A DNA stretch of 6,853 nucleotides from an uncultured Clostridia bacterium (GTDB lineage Bacteria; Bacillota; Clostridia; Oscillospirales; CAG-272): positions 1 through 6,853 of the forward strand of contig CALAFS010000056.1 of NCBI GenBank assembly GCA_937892405.1, read 5' to 3'. The notes under the pieces are model-generated. The model did no database searches, was not told where the DNA came from, and was given only the letters and a program-made list of their open reading frames with translations. The stretch's first letter is position 1. Each line of letters starts with the position of its first letter. A program made the position numbers and the translations under genes. This document shows positions 6,083 through 6,853 of this stretch, one piece after another.

Positions 6083-6853
6083 TTATTTGCGCTTCTTTTT
6101 GCAAAGGACATTCAGCGCGACATAGATGCCGACGCAGAGGAGGACGGACAGCGCAAGGATCAGATACATCGCGCCGACGCTGACCTTGGTATCGAAGAAA
6201 TAGATGTTGCAGTCGATGGAATCGCGGATCCCCTCGACGACCTCGCGGGGGAAGATCTTATCCATCTCGCGATAAACGCCAGCGAGCGAATGGTTGCGGA
6301 GCAAGGAGGTGCCGTAGGTGCCGGGGAGGAAGGAGAGAACTTTCTGAAGTCCGGTGGAGAACTGGGAGATCGGCATATAGGCACCGCAGAGGAAGCCGTA
6401 GCCGGCGCTCACAATCGTACCGACGGCGGACGCCTGCCCGTTGGTCGAGAGCGGGAAGTTGACGCAGGAGGAGAGCGCGGTGCCGAAGAGGGTCAGGAGC
6501 AGGACATCGAGCGCCACGAGGAGCACATCGCCAAAGGACATATAGAAGCCGACGATGGCAAGGTAGACGAGGCAGACGGCGAGTGCCGAGAAGGTGATAA
6601 TCAGGGTCGAGAGCGCCGAAGAGAGAAAATAGGAGAGGGCTAGGGTCGAGCGCTTCAGGGGGGTGACGGTGAGATCGCGGATCGCACCGCTGACCTTGTC
6701 ACCGATCATCAGAAGATTGGAGCAGAAGGCGACCGTCACGCATGCCACGGCGAGAAGGGAGGAGACGAGCTGTCCGCCGACCGTCGCGTCGATCAGTCCT
6801 TCCGGCACGGTCATGCCGGCGGGAAGCGCACTGACGAAGCTGTCACGGTAAAC
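6083..6853 (-). CDS. ABC-2 type transporter permease, C-terminal part, cut by window edge
   Basis: The last 256 residues of an ABC-2 type membrane protein are visible. The reading frame stays open to the window edge and the visible start (VYRDSFVSALPAG) fits family sequence before the second membrane segment, so the gene begins outside the window; the ATG at 6814 is probably internal. Counting from the edge, hydrophobic segments lie near 28-49, 75-104, 108-130, 140-163 and 226-250. The motif GDKVSGAIRDLTVTPLKRSTL (51-71) is the cytoplasmic coupling region typical of these permeases. The protein ends in a basic KKKRK tail, as expected on the inside of the membrane. Such permeases work with a separate ATPase, usually encoded next door, to export drugs, lipids, polysaccharides or peptides; the cargo cannot be told here. 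A small lipoprotein gene follows. Confidence 0.92.
   Translation of the reverse strand, partial: VYRDSFVSALPAGMTVPEGLIDATVGGQLVSSLLAVACVTVAFCSNLLMIGDKVSGAIRDLTVTPLKRSTLALSYFLSSALSTLIITFSALAVCLVYLAIVGFYMSFGDVLLVALDVLLLTLFGTALSSCVNFPLSTNGQASAVGTIVSAGYGFLCGAYMPISQFSTGLQKVLSFLPGTYGTSLLRNHSLAGVYREMDKIFPREVVEGIRDSIDCNIYFFDTKVSVGAMYLILALSVLLCVGIYVALNVLCKKKRK

Noticed and set aside
5897..6643. A 248-codon plus-strand open frame opposite the permease and lipoprotein genes.
   Set aside because: The product is a monotonous Asp/Glu/Arg/Gly-rich string, as expected from the complement of membrane-protein codons. The opposite strand has clear membrane and lipobox features.

Overview
The window looks like ordinary chromosomal DNA from a GC-rich Bacillota lineage, most likely an uncultured gut Clostridia member. 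The assignment rests on strong AAGGAG-type ribosome binding sites, the AAA ATPase/metallophosphoesterase pair of a type common in Clostridia, a PocR-AraC regulator, and a small lipoprotein encoded after an ABC-2 permease. No mobile element, CRISPR array, rRNA or tRNA gene was seen. This taxonomic reading is an inference, because no marker gene is present.

Left part, minus strand (1-2402), read right to left: a PocR-domain AraC-family regulator, then an SbcD/Mre11-like metallophosphoesterase whose start lies inside the end of the regulator gene, then the N-terminal 155 residues of a P-loop ATPase of the SbcC/YhaN/RecN-like group that runs off the left edge. The three probably form one transcription unit from a near-consensus promoter at 2465-2493.

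Middle, plus strand (2631-5535): a three-gene sugar and amino-sugar operon made of a ROK-family hexose kinase, an N-acetylhexosamine 1-kinase (NahK type) and glucosamine-6-phosphate deaminase (NagB). It starts from a promoter at 2481-2509 that is interleaved with the regulator promoter, and ends at a strong two-way hairpin terminator at 5568-5616. The divergent arrangement suggests that the PocR-AraC protein regulates this operon. NahK would make GlcNAc/GalNAc 1-phosphates (towards UDP-sugars), the ROK kinase would make a hexose (or HexNAc) 6-phosphate, and NagB would send glucosamine-6-phosphate into glycolysis. No nagA, transporter or lacto-N-biose phosphorylase gene lies in the window.

Right part, minus strand (5633-6853): an ABC-2 type permease cut by the right edge, followed by a small secreted lipoprotein gene. 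They are convergent with nagB and share its terminator. The cognate ATPase gene is expected just outside the window.

The least ordinary stretch is the 228-bp divergent intergenic region (2403-2630). It holds two interlocked sigma-A promoters, a near-symmetric GGTAARATC element at the predicted start of both transcripts, a short palindrome, and a GC-rich hairpin in the operon leader.
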